From Mycolicibacterium chlorophenolicum (lineage in GTDB: Bacteria > Actinomycetota > Actinomycetes > Mycobacteriales > Mycobacteriaceae), in contig NZ_JYNL01000023.1 in assembly GCF_001044235.1 (NCBI RefSeq), forward strand, positions 1,084 through 65,083: a stretch of DNA of 64,000 nucleotides, read 5' to 3'. The translations under genes and the position numbers were made by a program. Below the pieces are notes generated by a model. The model saw nothing but the letters and a program-made list of their open reading frames with translations, ran no database searches and was not told where the DNA came from. Shown piece by piece: positions 44,580 through 52,931 of this stretch (position 1 is its first letter; each line of letters begins with the position of its first letter).

Positions 44580-45952
44580 GTGGGTGACTCCTGAAGGTTC
44601 AACAGGGCGTTCTCGACGACTTCGCTGAGCGCCGGGTGGATCCAGTAGGGCCGGCGGGCCAGTTCCGGGGCCGGAACGCCGAAGTTCATGGCGACGACGA
44701 AGATCTGGATGAGACTGGCGGCCTGGGCGCCGATGAGGTGCGCGCCGAGAATGGCGCCGCCGGGTTCGGCGAGCACCTTGCACAGACCGACGGTGGCCTC
44801 CATCGCCCATCCGTAGGCCACGTCGGGATACTCGGCGACGCCGACGCGGTAGTCGAGCCCGTCGCGCCGGCAGTCGTCCTCGGTCCGCCCGATGGACGCG
44901 ATCTGGGGGTCGGTGAACACTGCCGACGGCACCAGGTCGTGGCTGATCGCGTGCAGATCGTCAGGGTGCTGCAGGTTGTGCCGGACGACGGCGGCTTCGC
45001 GGTTGGCGACGTGTTTGAGCGGGATCGGGGTGCTGACGTCGCCGAGGGCGAAGACTCCCTCGGCGGAGGTGCGGCAGTACCGGTCCACCGCGATGCGTCC
45101 GTCGTCATGGGTGTCGATGCCCGCCTTCTCGACGTCGAGGCGGTCGCTGTTGGAGCGCCGTCCCGCGGCGACCAGCAGCGTGTCGGCCTGTACCGACGAG
45201 CCGTCGTCGAGCTCGATCGTCAGATCGCCCGGGCGGCCCGAGATCCCGACCAGCTCGGTGCCGCACCGCACGTCGTACGTGTCGCGCACCAGGTCCGTGT
45301 ACACCTGCCGCACCGCGTCGTCCTGCGGCCCGCCGAGCAGGCGGCCGGACTTCTCGATGATCGTGATGCGACTGCCGGCGGCGGCGAAGACGTGGGCGAG
45401 CTCGGCGGCGATGTAGCCGCCACCGAGCACCGCGAGGTGGTCGGGTGGGGCGTCGCGGCGCATCACGGTGTCGGAGGTCTCGTAGGGCAGGCCCGAATCC
45501 GCCACGGCCTCGGGCACCACCGGGCGGCTGCCCGCCGCGATCACGATCCGCTCGGCCTCGATCTCGACCGTGCCGTCGGCGGTCGCGACCTCCAACCGGC
45601 GCGGGCCGGTGAACCGCGCGTGCCCGTTGTAGACGGTGACGAAATCGCTGTCCCGCCGACCCTGTTCACCCTGCGCGGCCACCGCGTCGGTGCGGCCGAA
45701 GACGCGGTCCCGCACGTCGGACCATCGCATGTGCGGAGTGCCGGCGTCGACGCCGAACCGGGACGCCGTGCGGACGGTGTCGGCGACCTGGGCCGTGTAG
45801 GACAGCATCTTCGACGGGATGCATCCGTAGTTGACGCAGGTGCCGCCGAACTGGCGATCGTCGATGATCGCGACGTCCAGATCGGCGAACTGATCGTCGA
45901 CGACCATGTTGCCCGAGCCGGCCCCGATGACAACGAGGTCGTAGGTGTGCAC
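44576..45952 (-). CDS. Mycothione-reductase-like pyridine nucleotide-disulfide oxidoreductase
   Basis: 458 aa from GTG 45952. The redox disulfide is in GGTCVNYGCIPSKM (Cys39, Cys44), the FAD motif is VIGAGSGNMVVDD, the NAD(P) motif LAVLGGGYIAAELAHVF, and the C-terminal His-Glu pair lies in YWIHPALSEVVENALL. Length and motifs are close to Mtr (mycothione reductase, 459 aa), but sequence detail suggests a paralogue, not the main Mtr. First gene of the run, overlapping zwf by 4 bp, so the NADPH producer and user are made together. Confidence 0.88.
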   Translation of the reverse strand: MHTYDLVVIGAGSGNMVVDDQFADLDVAIIDDRQFGGTCVNYGCIPSKMLSYTAQVADTVRTASRFGVDAGTPHMRWSDVRDRVFGRTDAVAAQGEQGRRDSDFVTVYNGHARFTGPRRLEVATADGTVEIEAERIVIAAGSRPVVPEAVADSGLPYETSDTVMRRDAPPDHLAVLGGGYIAAELAHVFAAAGSRITIIEKSGRLLGGPQDDAVRQVYTDLVRDTYDVRCGTELVGISGRPGDLTIELDDGSSVQADTLLVAAGRRSNSDRLDVEKAGIDTHDDGRIAVDRYCRTSAEGVFALGDVSTPIPLKHVANREAAVVRHNLQHPDDLHAISHDLVPSAVFTDPQIASIGRTEDDCRRDGLDYRVGVAEYPDVAYGWAMEATVGLCKVLAEPGGAILGAHLIGAQAASLIQIFVVAMNFGVPAPELARRPYWIHPALSEVVENALLNLQESPT

Positions 45953-46015
45953 CCACCCGCTGTTCCCGGTGGGTCTTCGCTGTCAAACCCGGTGCGGGTA
46001 ACTGATGTGTGACAG

Positions 46016-46552
46016 CTAGAAGCTCTCGACGCCCTCGACGCTGATCGTCATGCCGTGGCCGGTGCCGTCGTTGGTGAACGTGGTGCCGTCCTCGCTGGCG
46101 TCGATGGTCCAGCCGAGCGCCGAGTAGGTGCGGTAGTCGAGGGTGACGGCCGGGATCGCGCCGAGGTTGCCCAGTACCCAGCTGACCCGGCCGTCGGCGG
46201 TGAGGCGCACGCCGTTGGCCGGTTCGCCCTCGACCTCGGGTGCGTTGGTGAACGCGGACTCGCAGCCGACCTCCTGCTCGTCGAGCTGGCAGCGCGTCTT
46301 GCCGGACTTCGTCTGGATGAACACGTAGCCGTTCTGCGGGCTGAGCACCTCGCCGGACGGCGCGCGGGTGGGTGCCGTCGGCGACGGCGCGGGTGCGGTG
46401 GTGACCGGCGGGGGCGTCGACCGGCTGGGCCGGGGCGTCGGGAAGTCGGGTTCGATGCCGGTGTCGGGGCTGCGCGTCGCGGTGCCCTCGATCGACGACT
46501 GGCAGCCGGCGAGCACGGCGACGGCCAGCACCCCCGCCGTCACCAGCCGCAT
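46016..46552 (-). CDS. lpqJ: Lipoprotein LpqJ
   Basis: 178 aa from ATG 46552, chosen so that the signal peptide MRLVTAGVLAVAVLAGC starts normally; the lipobox Cys is residue 17. A Pro/Thr linker of ~45 residues leads to a ~115-residue domain starting at NGYVFIQTKSGKTRC. Segments GCESAFTNAP, WVLGNLGAIP and VTLDYRTYSALGWTI match Rv0344c. In M. tuberculosis lpqJ directly follows iniC; here ~13 kb separate them. Role unknown. Confidence 0.9.
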   Translation of the reverse strand: MRLVTAGVLAVAVLAGCQSSIEGTATRSPDTGIEPDFPTPRPSRSTPPPVTTAPAPSPTAPTRAPSGEVLSPQNGYVFIQTKSGKTRCQLDEQEVGCESAFTNAPEVEGEPANGVRLTADGRVSWVLGNLGAIPAVTLDYRTYSALGWTIDASEDGTTFTNDGTGHGMTISVEGVESF

Positions 46553-46656
46553 CGTCACCTGGCCCAGCGTACGCAGAGTGTGGCCGGTGTGACGGAAGTG
46601 ACTCGCGGGTGTCGGATTGTCCCGCACCCGATCGGCGGGCGTTGTGGGCTGAAAAG

Positions 46657-46674
46657 CGCGTAGTGCACTACGCG
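46657..46674. promoter_or_regulatory. Perfect 18-bp palindrome in a divergent promoter region
   Basis: CGCGTAGTGCACTACGCG is fully self-complementary. It sits in the 260-bp gap between divergent lpqJ (start 46552) and the propeller gene (start 46813). A perfect palindrome without a loop points to a dimeric DNA-binding protein rather than an RNA hairpin. The rest of the gap shows only a GGGAGCGGAAGAGAAG ribosome-site region before 46813. Confidence 0.75.
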
Positions 46675-46812
46675 AGCGTCTCGCTGGTGCGCTCCCTAAC
46701 GTCCCGTACCGATAGCCCAGGCCGCGCGCGGCCGGGACTTGTTGGGATCGGTAGTCGACCGACGGGTGTCGGCTTGTCGCGACAACGTCGAACGGGAGCG
46801 GAAGAGAAGATC

Positions 46813-48597
46813 ATGGACTCAACGAAACGGATGTCGTGGGCCGGGGGGATGGCCGTCGCAGTCGGTGTCGGAATGGCGATCGCCTGTCCTGCAACGGCCG
46901 TCGCCGAGCCGTCCCCGTCCTCTCCGTCAGCCTCGGCCGACGCGTCGGCATCGTCCGGCAGGGATTCGGCGTCAGGTGCGAAAACCTCGACCGACCACCC
47001 GGACCCGGCCAGGGGCTCCGAGGACCAGGAAGCCGAACCGGCTCGTGCGTCGGAAACCGGGTCAGGCCGAAGCGTCGTCCGCCACCGACGCGACGATGAC
47101 GGTCCGGCTCCCAAGCGGCGCGCGCGGCGGTCCGCTCCCGCTGCTGAACCGCCTCAGGCGGTCGATTCCGGGTCGACGGAAAAGGTGACGGCCACCGCGG
47201 AAGTTCCAGAGAGAAAGGTGCTTTCGGATTCGATCACGGTGCCCGCTGCGACGACTCCGCCCGCGCCGGCGGTGCCGCTGCAGTCGCCCGGCGTGTTCGA
47301 GTGGCTGTCGATGGCCTGGCCCGAGGCCCGGCGCACACGATTTCCAAAGACCCCGACCACCGGCTACGACCCGACCGAGAACATCCAGACCCTTGATGCC
47401 AACGGATTGGTGACCGCGGTGCGCGGTGACCTGGTGGCGCGCGGCGCCGACGACGGCCCGTTGACGTTCACGATCACCAAGCGGCCCCGCAGCGGTTCAG
47501 CGGTGGTCAGCCCCGACGGCACGTTCGTCTACACGCCGGGCCGTGAGATGGCGGCGTCCGGCGGCACCGACCGGTTCGTCGTTCGGGTCGCCGACGTCAG
47601 CGCTCCTCGCAGCGCACACTCCTTTGCGTTGGGGCCGGGCTTCGGGCGCAGCACCACGACCACGGTCGACGTGGCCGTGTTGGCCAACTGCGCCGGGGCG
47701 TGCCTGGCCCACCCGATCAAGGTGATCGACACGATCGAGGTCGGCGAGGCCCCGGACGGGGTGGCGTTCAGCCCCAACGGCACGCGGGCCTATGTCGCCA
47801 ACGCACTCGACGACACCGTGTCGGTGATCGACACGGCGACCAGTTCGGTCACCGCGACGATCCCGGTCGGAGAGATGCCGCGCGGTGTGGCGGTCAACCC
47901 TGCAGGCACGCGCGCCTACGTCACCAATCTCCTCGACGGCACCGTGTCGGTGATCAGGACGAGCACCAACACCGTCGTCGCGACCATCCCCGTCGGCACC
48001 TCCGCAGAGCGAGTCGCCGTGAGCTCGGGCGGCTCCCGCGTCTATGTCATCGGATCCCAGGAGAACGGAAGCACGCTGTCGGTCATCAGCGCTGCGTCCA
48101 ACACCGTCCTCTCCGCAATCTTCCTCAACGGCACCGGGTACGGCCTCGCGGTCAACCCGCAGGGCGGCAGCGTCTACGTCGCCACGCAGATCGACTGGCT
48201 GGACAAGGTCGACATCGTCACCGAGGCGGTGACCCACGTCGACACCAACGCAGGCTGGCTGTCGGGGATTGCGTTCAATTCCCTCGGCACCCGCGTCTAT
48301 TACGCCAGCCGGGACGACGGCACCGTGACCGTGCGGAGCACCAACACCGATGCCATCATCGCGACCATCAACGTCGGTGAGGATCCGCGGGGTGTGGCGA
48401 TGAGCCCGGACGGCACTCGCCTGTACGTGGTGAACAAGGAAGACGACACGCTGTCGGTGATTCGAACCTCCACCAACACCGTGCTCGCCACCATCGACGT
48501 CGGCGACTCGCCCAACGAAGTGGCGATCAGCCCCGACGGCACCCGCGCCTATGTCACCAACAGCTTCAACGACTCCGTTTCCGTACTGCAGGTGTGA
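46813..48597 (+). CDS. Secreted YVTN beta-propeller protein
   Basis: 594 aa from ATG 46813. The signal peptide GGMAVAVGVGMAIACPATAVA is cleaved after AVA. About 150 residues of disordered Ser/Ala/Glu/Arg-rich linker follow, then a cadherin/VCBS-like module (PLTFTITKRPRSGSAVVSPDGTFVYTP). From ~300 come about seven propeller blades of the form I.VGE.P.GVA.SP.GTRAYV.N..DDTVSVI. Such proteins bind ligands or partners at the cell surface; no enzyme site is visible. Confidence 0.9.
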   Translation: MDSTKRMSWAGGMAVAVGVGMAIACPATAVAEPSPSSPSASADASASSGRDSASGAKTSTDHPDPARGSEDQEAEPARASETGSGRSVVRHRRDDDGPAPKRRARRSAPAAEPPQAVDSGSTEKVTATAEVPERKVLSDSITVPAATTPPAPAVPLQSPGVFEWLSMAWPEARRTRFPKTPTTGYDPTENIQTLDANGLVTAVRGDLVARGADDGPLTFTITKRPRSGSAVVSPDGTFVYTPGREMAASGGTDRFVVRVADVSAPRSAHSFALGPGFGRSTTTTVDVAVLANCAGACLAHPIKVIDTIEVGEAPDGVAFSPNGTRAYVANALDDTVSVIDTATSSVTATIPVGEMPRGVAVNPAGTRAYVTNLLDGTVSVIRTSTNTVVATIPVGTSAERVAVSSGGSRVYVIGSQENGSTLSVISAASNTVLSAIFLNGTGYGLAVNPQGGSVYVATQIDWLDKVDIVTEAVTHVDTNAGWLSGIAFNSLGTRVYYASRDDGTVTVRSTNTDAIIATINVGEDPRGVAMSPDGTRLYVVNKEDDTLSVIRTSTNTVLATIDVGDSPNEVAISPDGTRAYVTNSFNDSVSVLQV

Positions 48598-48624
48598 TTC
48601 ACGGGGCCTTAGCGTGTCGTCGGG

Positions 48625-49536
48625 TCAGGCGGGTGCGACCGCGGGTTCGCCGAACTGGCGGTCGAAGTAGCGGTGCAGGGCGTCCATGGCGGGAGTGAAC
48701 GACACACCGCGGTGCCACGCGAGCCCTATCCGCATGTCCGGGACCGGGTCTCGCACGATCACCGTGTCGACCCGCTTGCCCTCGAGCGACCAGGGGCGGT
48801 AGACCATGTCGGACAGGATCGCCACCCCGTTCCCGTTGGCGACGATGCTGCGGACGGCCTCGATCGAAGAGGTCTCCATCAGGATCCGGCGCGTCAGGTC
48901 GCCCCAGTAGAGGCGCGTCGTCACGTCTGCCTCGTCGACCGTCAGCTGTACATAGGGATGCTCGGCCACATCGGCGAGGCCGATCTCGCCCAGCCGCGAC
49001 AACGGATGGTCCGGCGCCAACCACAGTCGGCGCTGGGAATGCACGTACGTCTGATGTTCGAGTTCGGGGCTCTGCAGGTTCGACGTCAGCACCAGTCCGA
49101 AGTCCAGGTCTCCGCAGGCCAGCCTTTCTTCCACGTCGGGCCGGCCCATTTCGAGCCAGGAGAAGTCGATGTTGGGGAAGGCGATGGTCAGCCGTTGAAT
49201 CTGGTGCGGCAGGAAATACGCCATCACCGTATAGGTGACCCCCACCCGTAAGCGTCCGTGCGGATCGGTGTCGGTGGCCGTCACCAGCGCAGCCTCGTCG
49301 ACGAGTCGGAGGATCTGACGGGCTTTCGGGAGGAACTCGGATCCGGTCGGCGTGAGCTCGACGCCACGCGAGCCACGGGTGAACAGCCGCTGACTGAGGA
49401 GGCGCTCCATCTCCTGCACCGCCATCGTCACCGACGACTGCGAGACGTACAGGCCGCGCGCCGCCGAGCTGATCTGGCCCGCCTCGGCCACCGCCACGAA
49501 GTAGCGCAGCTGGCGAATGGAGAAAGACACGGACAA
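48625..49536 (-). CDS. LysR-family regulator of the adjoining pxp operon
   Basis: 303 aa. The N-terminal winged helix-turn-helix (FSIRQLRYFVAVAEAGQISSAARGLYVSQSSVT) and two-lobed effector domain are of normal length. The start is TTG 49536 or GTG 49530. It is transcribed away from pxpA with a 110-bp AT-rich gap holding LysR-type boxes, the standard layout for a LysR activator of its neighbour. The effector is perhaps 5-oxoproline or another lactam (inference). Confidence 0.92.
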   Translation of the reverse strand: MSVSFSIRQLRYFVAVAEAGQISSAARGLYVSQSSVTMAVQEMERLLSQRLFTRGSRGVELTPTGSEFLPKARQILRLVDEAALVTATDTDPHGRLRVGVTYTVMAYFLPHQIQRLTIAFPNIDFSWLEMGRPDVEERLACGDLDFGLVLTSNLQSPELEHQTYVHSQRRLWLAPDHPLSRLGEIGLADVAEHPYVQLTVDEADVTTRLYWGDLTRRILMETSSIEAVRSIVANGNGVAILSDMVYRPWSLEGKRVDTVIVRDPVPDMRIGLAWHRGVSFTPAMDALHRYFDRQFGEPAVAPA

Positions 49537-49556
49537 CGTCCCTGCGTAGCAGCGGG

Positions 49557-49606
49557 TATCGGATTTCCTGATAACAATACATAGAAATATTGAACTTGTT
49601 GATCAA
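49557..49606. promoter_or_regulatory. LysR-type boxes between LysR gene and pxpA
   Basis: TATCGGATTTCCTGATA (49557-49573) contains ATC-N9-GAT, the T-N11-A LysR pattern. A second dyad, TTGAACTTGTTGATCAA (49590-49606), lies 33 bp downstream. The stretch 49560-49610 is unusually AT-rich for this genome. GGGAGGAG precedes the pxpA ATG. Confidence 0.6.
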
Positions 49607-49646
49607 TTGCGTCGCTCCTACCGTCGGATGAAGGGAGGAGCAGAAC

Positions 49647-50417
49647 ATGCGTACAACCCGAATCGACATCAACTGCGATATGAGCGAGGGCTTCGGAACC
49701 TGGATGTTCGGCGACGACGTCGACGCCCAGATGATGCCCCTGGTGAGTTCGATCAACGTCGCCGCCGGATTCCATGCCGGCGACCCGAGCACGATGGCCA
49801 GGACCGTGGCGATGGCCAAGGACCACGGCGTCGGCGTGGGAGTGCATCCCGGCTTCCGGGATCTCGTGGGCTTCGGCAGGCGGCACATCCAGGCGACGGC
49901 CGCCGAACTCGTCAACGATTCGATCTACCAACTGGGCGCCCTGCGGGAGTTCGTCCGCCTGCACGGTGTGCCGTTGCAACATTTCAAATTGCACGGGGCG
50001 CTGTACATGCACGCGGCCCGCGACGAGGAGTTCGCCGAGGCGCTCATCACGGCGCTGCAGGTCGTCGACTCTGAGCTGCCGGTGCTCGTGATGGGCGGTT
50101 CGGTGATCGACGGTGTCGCCCGGGCGCACGGTCAACCGGTGATCCGTGAGTTCTATGCCGACCGGCACTACGGTGCCGACGGCCAGATCGTCTTCACCCG
50201 CGATGTCGGAGCGCTCGACGCCGACACGGTTGCCGCCAAGGTCCTGCAGGCCTGCCGGCAGGGCACCGTCGAAACCGTTGACGGTCAGACCATTCCGATC
50301 GAATTCGAGTCCGTCTGCATCCACAGCGACACCCGCGGCGCCTACGAACTGATGCGCACCAGCCGGGACGGTCTGGACGACGCCGGCATCGACGTGCGGT
50401 CGTTCGCCGTCGCTTGA
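49647..50417 (+). CDS. pxpA: 5-oxoprolinase subunit A (LamB/YcsF family)
   Basis: 256 aa, full length. Signature INCDMSEGFGTWMFGDD, then SINVAAGFHAGDPSTMARTV, GVHPGFRDLVGFGRR and FKLHGALYMHA. With PxpB and PxpC it forms ATP-dependent 5-oxoprolinase, opening 5-oxoproline to glutamate; some relatives act on other lactams. First gene of a five-gene operon; BCCP follows after 31 bp. Confidence 0.93.
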   Translation: MRTTRIDINCDMSEGFGTWMFGDDVDAQMMPLVSSINVAAGFHAGDPSTMARTVAMAKDHGVGVGVHPGFRDLVGFGRRHIQATAAELVNDSIYQLGALREFVRLHGVPLQHFKLHGALYMHAARDEEFAEALITALQVVDSELPVLVMGGSVIDGVARAHGQPVIREFYADRHYGADGQIVFTRDVGALDADTVAAKVLQACRQGTVETVDGQTIPIEFESVCIHSDTRGAYELMRTSRDGLDDAGIDVRSFAVA

Positions 50418-50448
50418 TGACCACACCACAACAAGTCAGGAGCCGAAC

Positions 50449-50697
50449 ATGAGCACCACCCACGACGTCACATCACCCCTGCCCGGCACCTTCTACCGGG
50501 CCGAGTCCCCGTCCAGCCCGCCCTTCGTCGAGGTCGGCGCCAGCGTCTCCGTCGGCGACACTGTCGGTCTGGTCGAGGTCATGAAGATGTTCAACCCGGT
50601 GACGGCCGAGGTGGCCGGAACCGTCGTCGAGATCTGCGTGGAATCCGAAGACACCGTCGACGCCGGTGACGTGCTGATGCGAGTGGAGGAAGGATAA
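50449..50697 (+). CDS. Biotin carboxyl carrier protein (stand-alone biotinyl domain)
   Basis: 82 aa. It is almost only a biotinyl domain, with the acceptor Lys in VEVMKMFNPV (EVMKM) and the hammerhead pattern VEVGASVSVGDTVGLVE. The N-terminus PLPGTFYRAESPSSPPFVEVG resembles AccB ends. It abuts the biotin carboxylase with no gap (TAAATG), so it is made with it. Confidence 0.92.
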   Translation: MSTTHDVTSPLPGTFYRAESPSSPPFVEVGASVSVGDTVGLVEVMKMFNPVTAEVAGTVVEICVESEDTVDAGDVLMRVEEG

Positions 50698-52056
50698 ATG
50701 GCCTCCATCAACCGATTACTGATCATCAACCGCGGTGAGATCGCGGTCCGCATCATCCGCGCCGCCAAGGAACTGGGCATCACGACGGTGGCGGCGTACA
50801 GCGACGCCGACGAACAGTCGCTTGCTGTCCGGTTGGCCGACGAGTCGGTGAACATCGGCGCCGCCCATGCCCGCAAGAGTTATCTCAACCACGAGGCGGT
50901 ACTCGCTGCAGCGCAGGAATGCACGGTGGACGCGGTTCACCCGGGCTACGGATTCCTCTCCGAGAACGCCGAATTCGCGCGGTCAGTGGCCGACGCCGGG
51001 CTCATCTGGGTGGGTCCGGACGCCGAGACGATCGCCCGGATGGGTCACAAGGCCGAGGCGATCCAGACCGCCCGCGCGGCGGGCGTGCCGGTGGTGCCTG
51101 GTAGCCAGGGTCTGATCGCCACCGTCGAGGACGGCGTCGCGGCGGCCGAGACGATCGGGTTCCCGGTACTCATCAAGGCGGCCGCCGGAGGAGGTGGTCG
51201 GGGGATTCGCATCGCCACCGATGAATCGGAACTGGTCGACGGGATCGCGTCGGCCCAGCAGGAGGCCGAGGCCGCGTTCGGAGACGGCGGCGTCTATCTC
51301 GAACGGTTCATCCCGCACGCGCGGCACATCGAGGTGCAGGTGCTGGGAGACGGGGTGGATGCGGTGCACTTCTACGAGCGGGACTGTTCACTGCAGCGTC
51401 GGCGGCAGAAGATCTGGGAGGAGGCACCGGCGGCGATCCTCGACGGAGAAACGCGAAACCACCTGTGCGAGTCCGCCGTTGAGCTTGCACGTTCGGTCGG
51501 CTACTGCGGTGCCGGCACGGTCGAGTATCTCTTCGATCCCCACACCGGCGAATACTTCTTCATCGAGATGAACACTCGGATCCAAGTGGAGCACCCGATC
51601 ACCGAGGAGATCTGCGGCGTCGACCTGATCCAGGCGATGATCCGAGTCGCGCAGGGCGAACCGTTGCCGTATCGACAGGAGGACATCCGGCCACGCGGCC
51701 ACGCGATCGAGGTCCGGATCAACGCCGAGGACCCGGATCGCAACTTCATGCCGGGTCCGGGCACGATCGCCGACCTGCACTGGCCGGCCGGACCGGGCGT
51801 CCGCATCGACTCGATGGCATACGCGGGCTACCAGATTCCGCCGTACTACGACTCCATGATCGGCAAGCTCATCGTCTGGGCCGAGGATCGTGACGGCGCG
51901 CTGGCCCGACTCGACCGGGCCCTGTCCGAACTCGAACTGACGGGGCTGAAGACGACGCTGCCGTTCTTCGAGCGTCTCCTGACCCAAGACGATGTACGCA
52001 ACAACGCCTTTCACACCACGTGGATCGAGCAGTTGCTGGAAGCGAGGACCTCATGA
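50698..52056 (+). CDS. Biotin carboxylase subunit (AccC-like)
   Basis: 452 aa, normal AccC length. N-terminal RLLIINRGEIAVRIIRAAKELGI, the ATP-grasp glycine loop KAAAGGGGRGI, the FIEMNTRIQVEHPITE active-site segment and the C-terminal domain are intact. It charges the biotin of the preceding carrier with CO2 using ATP. No acyl-CoA carboxyltransferase is nearby, and the following gene products are urea-carboxylase-like, so the acceptor is probably not acetyl-CoA. Overlaps pxpB by 4 bp (ATGA). Confidence 0.93.
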   Translation: MASINRLLIINRGEIAVRIIRAAKELGITTVAAYSDADEQSLAVRLADESVNIGAAHARKSYLNHEAVLAAAQECTVDAVHPGYGFLSENAEFARSVADAGLIWVGPDAETIARMGHKAEAIQTARAAGVPVVPGSQGLIATVEDGVAAAETIGFPVLIKAAAGGGGRGIRIATDESELVDGIASAQQEAEAAFGDGGVYLERFIPHARHIEVQVLGDGVDAVHFYERDCSLQRRRQKIWEEAPAAILDGETRNHLCESAVELARSVGYCGAGTVEYLFDPHTGEYFFIEMNTRIQVEHPITEEICGVDLIQAMIRVAQGEPLPYRQEDIRPRGHAIEVRINAEDPDRNFMPGPGTIADLHWPAGPGVRIDSMAYAGYQIPPYYDSMIGKLIVWAEDRDGALARLDRALSELELTGLKTTLPFFERLLTQDDVRNNAFHTTWIEQLLEARTS

Positions 52057-52931
52057 GCGACACCCGCTACACCTTGGGCGGTGACGAGCACCTGTTCGCC
52101 GAGTTGTCGGAAAGCATGTCGCTGGGCGCGTTCTTCCGCGGAATCCTGATCACCAAGGAACTCGCTGCACGAAACCTGCCCGGTGTCACCGAGATCTGCC
52201 CGGCCAACGCCTCGTATCAGATTCGGTTCGACCCGGATGTCCTGGACGTCGCTGATCTGCAGAACACCCTCGAGGACATCTCGGCCACGGTGGGCGAGAG
52301 CCAGGGTGTGCTGTCCACTCGTGTTCTCGAGATCCCGGTGCTCTACGACGATCCGTGGACCAACGAGACCGGGCAACGTTTCCGCGATCGGCACCAGGAC
52401 CCGAACAGCACCGATCTCGAGTATGCGGCCCGGATCAACGGATACCCCGACGTGGGCAGCTTCGTGAAGGCGCACTCGGATACTCCGTGGTTCGTCTCGA
52501 TGGTGGGATTCGTCGCCGGACTGCCGTTCATGTATCAGATGGTCGAACGCGCCAAGCAGATTCAGGTGCCCAAGTACCTGAAGCCGCGCACGGACACCCC
52601 GAAGCTCACCGTCGGCTACGGCGGCTGCTTCAGCTGCATCTACTCCGTCAAGGGAGCCGGCGGATATCAGATGTTCGGTGTGACCCCGGTTCCGATCTAC
52701 GATCCCGAGCAACGGCTGGATCATCTGAAGGACTTCATGATCCTGTTTCGCCCGGGCGACATCGTGAAGTTCAGGCCCATCGACCGCGCCGAGTACGACG
52801 ACATCGTCGCCGCGGTGGAACGCAACGACTACACCCTGGTCAGTGCGCCCGTCGAGTTCTCTCTGGAGCATTTCGAGGCGGATCCCGCGGGCAGCGCCAC
52901 AACAATTCTGGAGGCACTCCATGCCCATTGA
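52053..52931 (+). CDS. pxpB: PxpB / AHS1-type subunit (5-oxoprolinase B or carboxyltransferase subunit)
   Basis: 292 aa, longer than typical PxpB (~210-240). The core carries DTPWFVSMVGFVAGLPFMYQM and KLTVGYGGCFSCIYSVKGA followed by GGYQMFGVTPVPIYDP, as in the first half of the urea-carboxylase carboxyltransferase domain. ATG 52053 overlaps the biotin carboxylase stop. It overlaps pxpC by 11 bp. Confidence 0.88.
   Translation: MSDTRYTLGGDEHLFAELSESMSLGAFFRGILITKELAARNLPGVTEICPANASYQIRFDPDVLDVADLQNTLEDISATVGESQGVLSTRVLEIPVLYDDPWTNETGQRFRDRHQDPNSTDLEYAARINGYPDVGSFVKAHSDTPWFVSMVGFVAGLPFMYQMVERAKQIQVPKYLKPRTDTPKLTVGYGGCFSCIYSVKGAGGYQMFGVTPVPIYDPEQRLDHLKDFMILFRPGDIVKFRPIDRAEYDDIVAAVERNDYTLVSAPVEFSLEHFEADPAGSATTILEALHAH

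Noticed and set aside
46609..46812. Longer start for the YVTN propeller protein
   Set aside because: The extension would bury the signal peptide and cover the palindrome and promoter region; ATG 46813 gives a normal signal peptide.
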